64,000 nt of DNA. It comes from Leishmania infantum JPCM5 (taxonomy: Eukaryota; Euglenozoa; Kinetoplastea; Trypanosomatida; Trypanosomatidae). This document shows, one piece after another, positions 11,501-24,328 of the stretch. Position numbers and translations under genes: made by a program. The notes beneath the pieces are model-generated. The model saw nothing but the letters and a program-made list of their open reading frames with translations, searched no databases and had not been told where the DNA came from. Numbering within the stretch: position 1 is the first letter of the stretch; every line of letters starts with the position of its first letter. The DNA lies in assembly GCF_000002875.2 (NCBI RefSeq), contig NC_009414.2:1070155-1134154 (forward strand). Direction: 5' to 3'.

Positions 11501-11646
11501 GATCCTCGCAAGCATCGATCGCAGCACAATCAAAAAGCACTCGTTAGAAAAAGAGAGGGAGCACATACGCCGGGAGCAAACACAACTCAGCACACACTCA
11601 GTGAGCGCCTGCCAACTGCGTTGCTCTCGTACCTGAACAAAACCCC
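8541..11646. other. 3.1 kb gap downstream of GAPDH copy 1; no gene seen
   Basis: It should contain the 3'UTR of the left GAPDH gene and the 5'UTR of the CHCC gene. I see G-runs (8709-8720, 9130-9140, 10293-10302), GC/GT alternation near 9197-9228 and a short plus-strand pyrimidine-rich patch near 10480-10610. No frame has convincing codon use. It is one of the longest gene-free stretches in the window. Confidence 0.5.
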
Positions 11647-12927
<1,281 letters not shown>

Positions 12928-13454
12928 TCACTTATGAGTGAAAGGTAGTGCCTACCCTTCGGCGACCGACCTTCTGACGCCTTCCCAGTCGCGCTGTGCC
13001 TGAGGGCAGACTCGTGTGCCCATATGTTCGTGTGCTTGGTTGCATGCTTGATACGCTCATGAGATTCGAAGCACCTACACCTCACCGGCAGCGCCGCCTC
13101 GGTCATATCAATCGCCGCTCCGTACCCACGACAGCGCGTGCGTGTGCCGTTGCATTGCGCCGCGCTGCACCGGGTGCGTGAGAAAATAGAAAATGAATGC
13201 ACCGACGCCCTCGCACGCACGCGCCAGCGTGCGTGCGGCGCTGGGAGCTGCTGAAGGATCCACTTAGCAAAAAGGAAAAATATGGGAAAGAGGGAAAAAG
13301 CACGTTTTCCTTTTTTTAGCTGCTCACGGGGAGACCGACATGGCATGACAGCCCGCTGGTCACACGCTAGCACATAGCTCGTGCCACGCGCTTGTGGGAG
13401 CACCGAGTCCCACACTGCCGCTGTCGGGGTTGGGGGAAGGGCTGTGTGCACGGC
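12928..13454. other. unique spacer between the GAPDH duplication units
   Basis: 528 bp with no counterpart to the right of copy 2. It must contain the 3'UTR of the upstream GAPDH gene and its poly(A) site. No gene is visible. Near 13262-13320 there are A-rich and T-rich patches. Confidence 0.6.
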
Positions 13455-14735
<1,281 letters not shown>

Positions 14736-15383
14736 CCATGTACGCGTGTTGCATTCATGGTATGCTCAGGCTTCAGTGCTGCTGTTTTGCTCTTTATGGT
14801 TGTACAGTGTGCGGCAGCCAGGGGGCGGCTCTGATGAGGTAATGTAGGGTGTGTCTCATTGTGGTTCGTGCGTTGCCCCTTGTGCTGACTTGAGTGTGCC
14901 GTTCGACGCGCTTCTCCTGCTCGCTTCAGGAGTAGACGTGAGGTTTATCGCTTTCTGTGATGCGTGCTCGACTTGCCGTCATTGCGGAGAAACCGAAATG
15001 GGTTTTCATGTCATTGTTCTCTGCCATAAACCTCCCCACACGCCCACATCCATTCCTCTGCACAGACGCACGCAGCGTCCACACACACACACACATGCAC
15101 AACACAACACAGAAAGACATACTGGAGGCCATCGCCCCTCCCCCTTTCAACGGATTTGCTGTGCACACGTAACGACAGTGAAGCCCAATGGTGGCCTTTG
15201 CACACCCCAAGATGAAACAAACAAACACAAAAAGGAAGTTGTGATGCGTCAGAGTTTTGCCTGCTAAAGAGGAGCGAAGAGACGCTGTCACCTGAGGTGC
15301 ATCCGCTGCGAGAGAGCTTAAGCAGGGTGGATGCACTTGCTTGGTAAAGCTGTAGAGGCTCGGAAAGCGGGATTCAGGCACCC
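14736..15383. other. gap between GAPDH duplication unit and M14-like gene; no gene seen
   Basis: About 650 bp, the 3'UTR of the peptidase-like gene and the region feeding the GAPDH splice signals. It contains a CA repeat near 15080-15094. No coding frame is supported. Confidence 0.55.
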
Positions 15384-16610
15384 CTACGCTTGGCTCTCTG
15401 CGAGGTACGTCCAAGCTTTCCAAAACGCTACGGACCCGCGTTTCAATGTGGCTCGCTTGTAGCTAACCTCTTGCGGGTAGAAAACGTCGCGCATCCATGA
15501 TTGCATCACTGCATGGACGTAGCTTCCGCGGCACAGCCGATACGCGGCGTTTTCAAGTATCACGGCACGTGCCACGAAGAGCGGATTGACTGTCCCAAAC
15601 TCCTCCGTGACAGCGAGGGTGTTGGGCCCCAACTCTGCCACGGGACGTATACTGCCGGCGGCGAGATTGTACCCCGCGCTGGGGCCGCTTGTGGCGGTTT
15701 GGCTATTGTCGATGCGCGCCCCAGGGAATACTTTGCGGCATTTTTCAGCTTCTTGGCTGCTTTTCATCATCATCGTATCCACTCCGGTGGGACCGAGACC
15801 GGTATGCACGTCAAGATAGACTGCTTCGGTCGCTCCGGTGGCGACCGCGTGCTTTTTGAGCACCTCACGCAACACTGAAATGCTTTTCTGCTCTCTGTCG
15901 CCACCGTAGTTGATGCCTGCAGGATCGTGGTACTGGCCGGTAACGAAGGCGCGCTTCAGCTTGACGAATCCGTGGCGCGCCAGCGTCTTGGCGGCAACGT
16001 AGAGGAGCACGTAGCGGTCAATGAAGCGCGGCGGTGTCTGTGGCACGAGTAACGGTCGGAGATCTTCATAGCCTGCGATATTCGCGTCCCGCGCCTTCAC
16101 CTCAGCCCACTCCTCGGTGGAAAGATAGTTGCGATTGAGATCGACGTTCTCCTCGTTGAAACGGCGGAAGTGGGCCATGCCGTGCGGATTCACGGCGTGC
16201 ACAAAGAGAATGGACGGACCAGAGAGAGCAGTCTCGTTCCACTCTTGCAGCAGCTTCACTTGGATGGCGCTGCCCGTGAAGCCCTCAACCCCGTGGGTGC
16301 CACTGGTGTGCACCAGCAGCTTGTCCTTCCGCTTACCGGCAAAGAAGGCGGTGTCCATGTAGTATTCCTCGTTACCCCTCTTGGTGATGAGATGATGCTC
16401 AATCTGCGCGTGGGCAGCCTCAGCGGCGGCAAGGAACCGCTCCCGCGCCAGCTGATAGGAGGAGGAATAGTAAACCTCTGGACACTCTATTGCATTTGTG
16501 TAGTTGCCTGGGCACAGCATCGTCTCCTGAAGGGGTACCAGGTCGATAAACAACAGCCCCGTGATGATCACGAGAAACGCGGAGAGAATGAACTCGCACG
16601 ATACAGCCAT
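15384..16610 (-). CDS. membrane-anchored M14-superfamily (DUF2817-type) metallopeptidase-like protein
   Basis: 408 residues from the ATG at 16610 (MAVSCEFIL). The frame continues upstream, but that stretch includes a THTHTHTRI run made by CA repeats and is likely UTR. Residues 7-27 form a hydrophobic signal anchor. The catalytic part shows the DUF2817/M14 zinc pattern: HTSGTHGVEGFTG (a His and Glu of the zinc site), then NPHGMAHFRRFNEENVDLNRN with the NR pair, then YLDVHTGLG (third zinc His) and VTEEFGT near the end (candidate catalytic Glu). The domain family includes carboxypeptidase-like and acyl-amino-acid deacylase-like enzymes. The substrate is unknown. I infer a lumenal or surface-exposed zinc hydrolase. 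Confidence 0.8.
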   Translation of the reverse strand: MAVSCEFILSAFLVIITGLLFIDLVPLQETMLCPGNYTNAIECPEVYYSSSYQLARERFLAAAEAAHAQIEHHLITKRGNEEYYMDTAFFAGKRKDKLLVHTSGTHGVEGFTGSAIQVKLLQEWNETALSGPSILFVHAVNPHGMAHFRRFNEENVDLNRNYLSTEEWAEVKARDANIAGYEDLRPLLVPQTPPRFIDRYVLLYVAAKTLARHGFVKLKRAFVTGQYHDPAGINYGGDREQKSISVLREVLKKHAVATGATEAVYLDVHTGLGPTGVDTMMMKSSQEAEKCRKVFPGARIDNSQTATSGPSAGYNLAAGSIRPVAELGPNTLAVTEEFGTVNPLFVARAVILENAAYRLCRGSYVHAVMQSWMRDVFYPQEVSYKRATLKRGSVAFWKAWTYLAESQA

Positions 16611-17278
16611 TATTCTAGTATGCGTGTGTGTGAGTGTGTGTCTGTGTTTGGACGCAATGATGCGCGTGACAGCGTGGAAGGCACGAAAAAAAAAAACGCG
16701 GCGGCCGTACAAGCACACCCAAACGAGGATCAGCAGGCCAAAGGCACCCAGCCAGTTATAAACCCGGAGGCGGTCCCGCAGCAACAAGCGAGTAGGAAAA
16801 AGGAGAGAGGAGAAGCGATTTGGTACGACTGCGCATGCAGGAGATGCATGCACGACGCGATCAGAGATCCATGAAGGGTCACACGAGAGGCGAAAAGAAA
16901 AGCGAGGGGGATGAGCAGGCCCCTGCTACCACCACCGCTGTGCATAAGAAATGATTTCCGCTCACACGCGGACAGCATTTTCTTCGCTGTGGCCCTTCAG
17001 GGCTTTGCCTTTCAGTTTCTCTATTGGTGGCTCTGGCTGTGCCCATCATACACCGCGACCCACGCGCCTCCGTCACGTAGGAGGCTTTGCAAAAGAGAGA
17101 GAGAGAGTGGCGTAGACAGAAAGAGACAGAACCAGGAAGCAGTGCAACCCCCACCCCCGAAAAAAGGAAGAAACACGTCTTCCCGCCAGCCTCTGATCAC
17201 CCCGACGACGCTCATGGGGCGCTCTTTCGTGGGGTGTGCATGTCTGTGCCAGACGAGGCGCAGGGAGAGTCCCCTCGC
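16611..17278. other. gap, no gene seen
   Basis: Upstream of the peptidase-like gene there is a GT repeat (about 16622-16640) and an A-run (16685-16696). The rest is UTR-like sequence. The upstream extension of the peptidase frame into this region is rejected because of the repeat translation. Confidence 0.5.
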
Positions 17279-17893
17279 TCACAGGTAGGGGATGTCGTGG
17301 TGAAAGCGAAGTGTCATGACTCCGGCTCGCATACTCAGCTGCTTAGTGGCGCGCAGCAGCTCCGTCTGCGTTGCCTCCACAATGTGCATCAGCTGCACCT
17401 CCAGCACGTGACAGCGGTCCTTGGCGAGGGCCTCGTCGGTGCTCATGGCCAGGAAGCGCTGAAGCACTGCAGCGATGGCGGTGAAGAGTGGTTCCGGCAG
17501 TACCAGCGCTAAGGCGGCGAGGTGCTCATGGATGATGGAGAAAAACGTTCGACGTGCGTGTGCGGGGCACTCCTGTAGATCGCGGAGCGCACACCGCAAG
17601 TAGTGCAAATGAAGCAGTACGCGCACTTCGGGGTATCGGGCACTTAAGCTGTCAGCGCTGCTGGTTTCGTCGACCGATGAAACTAGAGACGCCGATGGCG
17701 ACGGCGTCGTGGGGGGCATCAGCGCCGCATCCAAGACAACCTCGGCGGAGCGGGCCATAGAGCTCTGGGCCGCGCTCAGGGCAATGAAAGAGAGCAAGGG
17801 ACGATCGTCCGGCCTAAAGTCCTTGACAGTGCTGATGGAGGACGAGTGACGTGGCGTCCCGCCGGCATGCGGGGGAGGAGAAAGGGTAGTCAT
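17279..17893 (-). CDS. hypothetical protein (204 aa)
   Basis: I do not recognise a family. I start at the ATG at 17893 (MTTLSPPPHAGG), because further upstream the frame runs through a T-rich tract (FLFPVFFFW) that looks like the polypyrimidine splice signal. The first 90 residues are Ser/Pro-rich and probably disordered. The rest (from about RYPEVRVLLHLHYLRCALRDL) is predicted mainly helical, Leu/Ala-rich, with regular heptad-like spacing, ending HHDIPYL. No signal peptide or membrane span is seen. Normal codon use and position in the cluster support a real gene. Confidence 0.7.
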   Translation of the reverse strand: MTTLSPPPHAGGTPRHSSSISTVKDFRPDDRPLLSFIALSAAQSSMARSAEVVLDAALMPPTTPSPSASLVSSVDETSSADSLSARYPEVRVLLHLHYLRCALRDLQECPAHARRTFFSIIHEHLAALALVLPEPLFTAIAAVLQRFLAMSTDEALAKDRCHVLEVQLMHIVEATQTELLRATKQLSMRAGVMTLRFHHDIPYL

Positions 17894-18418
17894 CTGATGC
17901 GCTGGGAGCCGGTGCCAAAAAAAAAAAACAGGAAAAAGAAAAATAGTTTGAGGGGCAGTGGAGGTAGGCGAGAAAGGGCGCAAAGACAAAGAAGCTCGTA
18001 AACATTTACAACGGCGTGGCTGAGCTTGACGGAAGGGAAGGGGGCGGTTGGCGCGGCACCGGCAGGTCCGCATCGCCTCCGTCCGCCCGCCCGCCCACTC
18101 CTCCGCGACTGCCACTTGCACCCATCACAAGGCGTCACGCTATTCGCAGACACTCCCTACTCCGCTGCGCCCATGTGTAGAGGTTCGAGCATTTTCTTTT
18201 TCGCTCGGCTTTCAGTGCTCTGACTGGCAACGTGCACAGTGGTCGCTGAGCACGTGAAGTCGCGAAGGTGAAAGCAAGAGAGCGGGAGACAGCGTGCAAG
18301 ACGGCCCGTCTGCTTCCGTTTCCCATTGCTGCTGCTACTTGTGTCTGTGTGTGTGTGTGTGATATCTACTCGAGTGTCCTTCGACTCCTCTGCCTCTATC
18401 TTCTCTTTCAGGTGCACT
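17894..18418. other. gap, no gene seen
   Basis: 525 bp between the 204-residue hypothetical and the TPR gene. It contains an A-run at 17918-17927, which is a polypyrimidine tract on the transcribed strand just upstream of the hypothetical, and a GT repeat at about 18341-18362. Confidence 0.55.
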
Positions 18419-20962
18419 CTAGTCTGCGCCGAGGTCTTGCAGGAGGCGCCAAGCCGGATGCTCAGCCCGAAACGCGTAGAGCGCTTCACCGCGCAACCCG
18501 CACGCTATCAGATCCAATTTGAGAGCCTGCTTGAGGTCCTCGGCGGCCTGCGGCACCTGATGCAGCTGCAGCCGTGACGTGCCGCGGCTGTAGTAGCTGC
18601 TCGCTGTGGATGGCACCTCTGGTGCTAGCCGGATGGCCCGCGTGAAGTCGTCGGCAGCGGCGTTGTACTTGCCGCACTTTTCAAAGCTGATTCCGCGGTT
18701 GTACAGCGCATGGGCGTTGACGGGGTCGGTGGCAAGGACCTCGGTGTAGTCTCGGACCGCATCCTCAAAGAGGTTCAAGCGTGCAAAGCAGTAGGCGCGG
18801 TTGTTGAGCACCTTCGTCGCCACGCCTGGATGTTCGCGCAACGCCCTTGTGTAGTCCTCGATAGCCGCCTCATACCGGCCCAGCTTTCGAAAGGCAAAGG
18901 CGCGGTTGGTATATGCCGTGTGACTGTGCGGAGCAAGCTTGATGGAGGCGCTGTAGTCGGCAATCGCCAGCTCCAGCTCGCCCATGTTGCGATAAGTGTA
19001 GCCGCGATTGTGCAGCCAGACGGGATTACGCTGGTCGAGGCGGATCGCCTCGGTGAAATCCGCCAAGGCTTTGTCGTACTGCTGCAGCTGATCGTACACG
19101 AGGCCACGGGCGTTGAGCGCGAAGGTCAGCTTTGGGCTGAGCCGCAGAGCACAATTGAAGTTTTCGACAGCCGCCTCCAGCCTCCCCAGCTTCGCCAGCG
19201 CTGCACCGCGATTGTGGTATGCGTTTGCGTTGCCGCTGTCGATCTGCAGCGCAGCTGCGTAGTCTGCCACCGCCTCCTCGTAGCGGCCAAGCTTACTGAA
19301 GCAGTAGGCCCTGTTGTAGTGCGACTTGAAGTGCTTCGGGTCCAACGAGATGGCGGTGGTGTAGTCGGCGATGGCGGCCGCGTAGGCACCCTGCTTCCGC
19401 TGTGTAAATCCGCGGTTGTGGAAGAAGTCGGGGTGGCGGTCGTCAAGCTCGATGGCGCGGGTGAAGGCCTGCATCGCGCGCGCGTGGCGACCCTTGTGAT
19501 CGTAGCTGATGCCTAGGTTGTAGTGCGTAAACGGGTTGCGTGGGTCAAGATCCAAGGCGGCAGTATAGTCTTCGATGGCGCGCGTGTAGTTCTTCAGCTT
19601 GTCCTCGCAGAAGGCCCGGTTGAATAGTGCCTTGAAGTGCGTCGGCGAAAGCTCCAGCGCCCGTGTGTACATGTGGATGGCTGCCTCGAGCTCGCCGCGC
19701 CGGCGATGCTCTAGCCCACGCTGGTAAAAGTAATGCGCATTGAGGAGAAGCTGCCCAGCCGTTGCCAAGCGGGCGGCGGCGCAGCTGCCCTTACTCTGCT
19801 GCCAAGTCTCTGCCTCCAGCACGTCGTCCGGCAGCCACTCCTCGCCCTCGCTGTTGCTGGAGCTCAGTATACACGTCGGGTCCATCGCGGCGAGCATGCC
19901 GTGCCCATTCTCGGGGTTCTCGTGGCGGGTACTGTAGGAGGCGGCGATCTCGTGCGTTCGAGCCGCGCTCACGTCCTCGACCGTCTCGTCCACTTCCATA
20001 ACGCTGCCGTCCAGCAACGATTCGGTGCTGGAAGAGACGCTGGTCAAGTTATCGTGGCTGTGGTCTGAGAAGCCCTGCGAGATTCGGCGGCCGAGAATCG
20101 CTGAGAGGGTCGTCGCGCCGGCGCCCGCGGCAGGCATCGTGTACTCTGACAAGGACACCGTCGCCACAGCGCTGTCCGAGGCCTCATTCATGGGCATACA
20201 CCGACTACTGCTCGCCATGGCGCCGCGTGTGGAGACCGGTGAGCATGGGGCTGACTGCTCTGGCGCGAGAGGCCCGTCAGTGAGCTGCGCCTTTTCTGAT
20301 GCAGGTGTTGGCACGTGCTGCCGCAGCGGCGAGACTGCGTTGGAGGGCGGTCGGACGGCAATGCTGCAAAGCGGGAGAGGGCTCAGCCTTGGCCGCGACG
20401 ACGCGAATCGCATACGTCGTGGTTGTTGCTGCGCCGAACAGCAGCGACGCTCTCGGTACCGGCGAAGGTTCTCCTTCTCTCTTCCCACCTCGTCCAGCTG
20501 CAGCGCCGCTTCGTAGTCAGCGATGGCGTTGAAGAAATCATCGAGTTGCGCGTGACACGCGGCCCGCTCGTAGTGGGCCCGCCGATGACCTGGCTTACGC
20601 TGCAGCACCTCCGTGAAATCGGCTACGGCATCCTTTACTTGTGACAGGCGAGCGCGGCAGACACCTCGGTAGAAGAGAGCCTCTGTGAGGCTGTCAGCTG
20701 CCGCACCTGCGCTGATGCCGTGTGCAGTACGATCAATTTCCTGGATCCAGTCATCCAAGTCCGCGCAAGCCGACGCGTAGTCATGTAACTGCACATACGC
20801 CTTGGCTCGAAGTAGTCGAGTGAGGCGCGTCTCGGCCCCTCGCTTCAGCAGATCGGTGTAGTGCGCGACAACGTCCACTGGTGGCAAGCACGGGTTGTAG
20901 TGAGAGACAGGGACGCGGGAGGAGGTAGTGGCGCCGGTCAAGGACGACGTGCTCGTGTGCAT
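18419..20962 (-). CDS. tetratricopeptide repeat protein with 12 consecutive C-terminal TPRs
   Basis: 847 residues from the ATG at 20962 (MHTSTSSLTG); the frame extends 49 codons upstream through Cys/Phe-rich UTR-like translation. Three TPRs occupy roughly residues 25-190. A long Ser-rich, acidic, probably disordered linker follows. From about residue 405 to 830 I count twelve 34-residue TPRs in uninterrupted tandem, with the usual signature of Asn-Arg-Gly/Ala in helix A and YxxAIxDYTxAIxLDP in helix B. Such solenoids are protein-protein scaffolds. The consensus is close to O-GlcNAc-transferase-like or bacterial-type TPRs, but no catalytic domain follows; the chain ends in AEHPAWRLLQDLGAD. The partner is unknown. 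Confidence 0.85.
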   Translation of the reverse strand: MHTSTSSLTGATTSSRVPVSHYNPCLPPVDVVAHYTDLLKRGAETRLTRLLRAKAYVQLHDYASACADLDDWIQEIDRTAHGISAGAAADSLTEALFYRGVCRARLSQVKDAVADFTEVLQRKPGHRRAHYERAACHAQLDDFFNAIADYEAALQLDEVGREKENLRRYRERRCCSAQQQPRRMRFASSRPRLSPLPLCSIAVRPPSNAVSPLRQHVPTPASEKAQLTDGPLAPEQSAPCSPVSTRGAMASSSRCMPMNEASDSAVATVSLSEYTMPAAGAGATTLSAILGRRISQGFSDHSHDNLTSVSSSTESLLDGSVMEVDETVEDVSAARTHEIAASYSTRHENPENGHGMLAAMDPTCILSSSNSEGEEWLPDDVLEAETWQQSKGSCAAARLATAGQLLLNAHYFYQRGLEHRRRGELEAAIHMYTRALELSPTHFKALFNRAFCEDKLKNYTRAIEDYTAALDLDPRNPFTHYNLGISYDHKGRHARAMQAFTRAIELDDRHPDFFHNRGFTQRKQGAYAAAIADYTTAISLDPKHFKSHYNRAYCFSKLGRYEEAVADYAAALQIDSGNANAYHNRGAALAKLGRLEAAVENFNCALRLSPKLTFALNARGLVYDQLQQYDKALADFTEAIRLDQRNPVWLHNRGYTYRNMGELELAIADYSASIKLAPHSHTAYTNRAFAFRKLGRYEAAIEDYTRALREHPGVATKVLNNRAYCFARLNLFEDAVRDYTEVLATDPVNAHALYNRGISFEKCGKYNAAADDFTRAIRLAPEVPSTASSYYSRGTSRLQLHQVPQAAEDLKQALKLDLIACGLRGEALYAFRAEHPAWRLLQDLGAD

Positions 20963-22317
20963 CCCGACTCCGTGGTGGCCACCATCAAGGGGGGAATACA
21001 AGCAAAGGCGAGAGAGACAAAAGCACAGGAAAGAAGCGCATGCGAAGATGGGTGGGCGACAGAAGAAGCGGAAACACGCAATAGATTCCCACCACGCCCA
21101 CCCACCCACACGAGCGCGCTACGGATGGTGCTGCTGGCGGCCGCACTTGACAGACCGCACGGCTCACTCTCGCTTTCCTTCCCTACAGAAACAGTTCCGC
21201 TTTGAAAAACAATACGCAAGACTGAGCAAGAGAGCCACCGCAGGCAAGAAGGACGATACGGAAGTGCTCGGTGGTGACGGCGAGCTGTGCGAATGGACAA
21301 GGGAGAGAGGCCGAGGCAAGAGACAAGGAGGTGCCCACCTCTCACTGGCCACAAATGGGAAGCAGCTGACAAAACTAAAGCAGAGGAAGGGAAGGAAGAG
21401 AGATGGTGTCGACCGTGATGGTGACTGAAATGCCGCGCAAGGTGTCACCGCCTCAATGAGGCAAAAAGCGATAACACGTAGGCACGCAAACGGAGAAGTA
21501 CGCAGAGATGGATGCAAGGATGTCTCACTCCCTTCTGAAGGATGCGGCTTTGGCCCAGGGATGCGAAAACGAGATACCTTTCCTCTCTGCCTCCTCCCGG
21601 CGCGTGTGCTCGTGCGGAAGAAGGGGTACGGGGGGGGGAGCACTCCTGACAACCAAGGGCGCACCTCGTTTGTGCGCCCCACAGCAAGCCGTCGAGGAGC
21701 TGGAAGAGTTGAGGCGCGAGGAGAGGGTTGTGCGGGTGGGCAACGATACACGAAGGCGTGACGGCCTCTTTGTCTTTTTTTTTCGTGGTTGCGCGGCGCT
21801 TCGTATGTGGGTTATGTAGGTGATGGCCAAAAGAAGTGCCGATGTGCACGCACATCATCATATCGCCCGTGAACGCACAGTAGATGAGGAAAACTGGAGA
21901 ATGATATACAAAAAGAAAAACGAAATAAAGGAGGTCAATGGAAAGAACACAAGAGCGTGCATGCGCCATAAGAGCATAGAAGGGAGGAAACCGGTGTAGC
22001 GAAGCGTCCAGAAAGTAATGCAGTGCGCACTTGTCCATCGACCCAGCCAGCCACCAACGTCATCGCTCGTGATGTGCAGAGGCAGACGGACAAAGAAGGT
22101 GCCGCTATGGTGCCTGTGTGTCATTATGCGAGGAGATGCAGCAGTGCTGCGGCTGCCCATCACCGCTGCCGCCTGTGCAAACACAGTGTAGTCGTTTGTT
22201 TCTTTCAGAGTTCGGTGCGGTTGTCAACAAACACCATCACCGAAAAAACGGAAGCTGCTCTCCGAGAGAAGATGGGTCGGCGCCGATAGATACCACGGGT
22301 ATCCGTTACTCAATCCC
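20963..22317. other. gap between TPR and Sm genes; no gene seen
   Basis: 1.35 kb of UTR-like sequence, A/G-rich on the plus strand (21190-21470), with a G-run near 21631-21638 and a T-run near 21773-21784. No frame looks coding. Confidence 0.5.
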
Positions 22318-22704
22318 TCACCGTGTCGACGGGGCGGCGTTTGCGAGCTGCACCATGCGCGAGCTGTTCGCCTCCCGCCCTCCAACGTGGTCAATCACCG
22401 ATTTATCTGTAGTAATGCCGCTATCGTAGCCAACGGAGACGACAGAGCTGCCGCGCACAAAGAGAACGGCAGCGTAGCACTCACGGGCGGTTTCATGCAC
22501 CCCGTCGCGATTGCGGCGGCGCTTGAGAATGCGCTGACGCTCCACATCGGTGAGGATGAGATTTCCGCAGCTGCTCAGCGAAACGAGGCGGCCGGTCAGG
22601 ACGCTCGCGTCATCCAGCGTCACCTTCACGCGGTTACCGACGTACATGACGAGGTTCCGTTTCTCGACGGCCACCACCGCACTCGACGCAGCGGTTGTAA
22701 TCAT
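22318..22704 (-). CDS. Sm-type snRNP core protein, candidate SmB
   Basis: 128 residues from the ATG at 22704 (MITTAASSAVVAV). The frame is open for 166 codons more, but that part is UTR-like. An Sm1 motif covers residues about 20-55: NRVKVTLDDASVLTGRL, then CGNLILTDVE, with the conserved Gly and Asn. After a basic insert (RILKRRRNRDG) comes an Sm2 motif, VLFVRGSSVVSV, with the invariant Arg-Gly. Sm proteins form the heptameric ring on spliceosomal snRNAs, needed in kinetoplastids for trans-splicing. The basic linker before a VLxxRG Sm2 motif resembles SmB most, though an LSm protein is not excluded. Confidence 0.75.
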   Translation of the reverse strand: MITTAASSAVVAVEKRNLVMYVGNRVKVTLDDASVLTGRLVSLSSCGNLILTDVERQRILKRRRNRDGVHETARECYAAVLFVRGSSVVSVGYDSGITTDKSVIDHVGGREANSSRMVQLANAAPSTR

Positions 22705-24328
22705 GGTGCTTATTCTTTCCCCCCTTTCTTGAGTGTGTTGGTGTGTGGGTTCTCTCGTGGCGCCAAAGCAAGGCAGTGATGGGCCTTCGATGGGCTCTTG
22801 ATGCGTTGTTTCCTTCGACCGCACAATCACGCAAACACGGTAGTGATAGAGCTCCCGGCAACCGTGGAGCAAGCTGCGGGGAGGATAGGGGGAGGACCTG
22901 AGCCGTAAGAGGGGGTGCCGCCTGACCATGACCCGTGCACACCACACGCAGACAATGGCACAAAAGGAGAGTGCGAGCGCAGCATTGGAAGAAGAGGAAG
23001 AAGATTGCATGTCGGGCCAGGAAACAGAAAATCCGATCGGGCGGTGGCGCGAAGAGGAAAGGGAGGCGCAACATACGCACTCGCTCTTTATGTGCGTGCA
23101 TGCCACCTCTCTTTGTGCGCCCAATCGGCCGGCACCGAGAGGATGACATGCACTGCGCATGCGTGTACAAAACGCGCGCGATCGATGCAGTTGAGTGGGC
23201 ACGTTGCCTTTGTGTGTGTGTGTGTGTTTCTTTTTTTTGTCTCTCCGTCTTTTTTTTCCATTCGGTCGCGCCTTTTAACCATTTCTTTCATTCGGCGTGC
23301 TTGTTGTCGCCGTACGTTGCGCTCGTGCGCACTTCCACTTCCCTCCCCCTCCCCAAGCACACAAATCGGCGCGGTGGGGCGGAGCAGCAGAAGATGGAAG
23401 CAGAGAAACAAAGAGCGACAGCGAAGGAGGTGGCACGGGAGCAGAGGAGACAGACAAATGAACATACAAACCGATGAACATGGGCAGGGGGTGGGTGGGC
23501 GCGCGAGAGAGTAAGGCAGCAACACAGATACCGGACAAACGAGCAGTTGTTTTGCTTGTCTCGTTCCGCATTGGCGGCAGCTGCGTCCTCTCATTCACCA
23601 TCGCCCATGCGCAGAACATTATGAGAGAGCTTGGCAGACGGAAGAGACTGAGGTGTGCATTGTTGTGTGTGTGTGTGCATGGATGTACATACATGAGGGT
23701 ATGGGTGTGTATGCATACATGTGTATGTGCTTAGAGGTTTATGCGTGTATGTACGTCTATGTTGCAAAGAAGCATGCGCCGCGGAGACACAAACGAGGAA
23801 AGCAGGAGTGGCCCTCCACGTGCACAGGCAAGAGAAAAGAAAGGACGGCAGCTGGGCGACGCAGAAAGGCAGGAAGGGGAGGGGGAGCAAAGTGCGGGAG
23901 TGCGCATCTACTAATCGTCTCCCCGATCCAAGGGTCAAGGGGGGAGGGAAGACCGCCCGTTGCGTGAGCCGCCAAAGGTACCAAAAACGGTGTCACGAGA
24001 GAGAGGGAAGGAGGTTACGCGGCCGCCAGCGAGAAACCTCTTGGGCGTTTGAAGCAGAAAGGGGGTAAGGGGACAGGGGGCGTCGGGATTCGTTTTCTCT
24101 TGCTTCTCCTTCTGTGACGTGTCCTTTCTGCTTGCGTTTACTTACCGCTGCCGTGGCAGGGATGGAAGAAAGGGAGGGAGTGGCTTAAACGAGAGAAGCA
24201 AGAACCGAACGCCCACACCCACACACACAAACACGATCTCGTCAGCGGCAGCGGACGACTCGTTTTACAGTCACCGCCGTCAGCATGAAACCACTGAAAG
24301 GCAGCAGAAAAGGCAGCAAGCGCCGCGG
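22705..24328. other. gap between Sm and KRR1 genes; no gene seen
   Basis: 1.6 kb. It contains GT and T-run tracts at 23214-23260 and a variable (GT/ATGT) repeat at about 23660-23760 that alternates GTGTGT with ATGTAC-like units. No supported coding frame. Confidence 0.5.
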
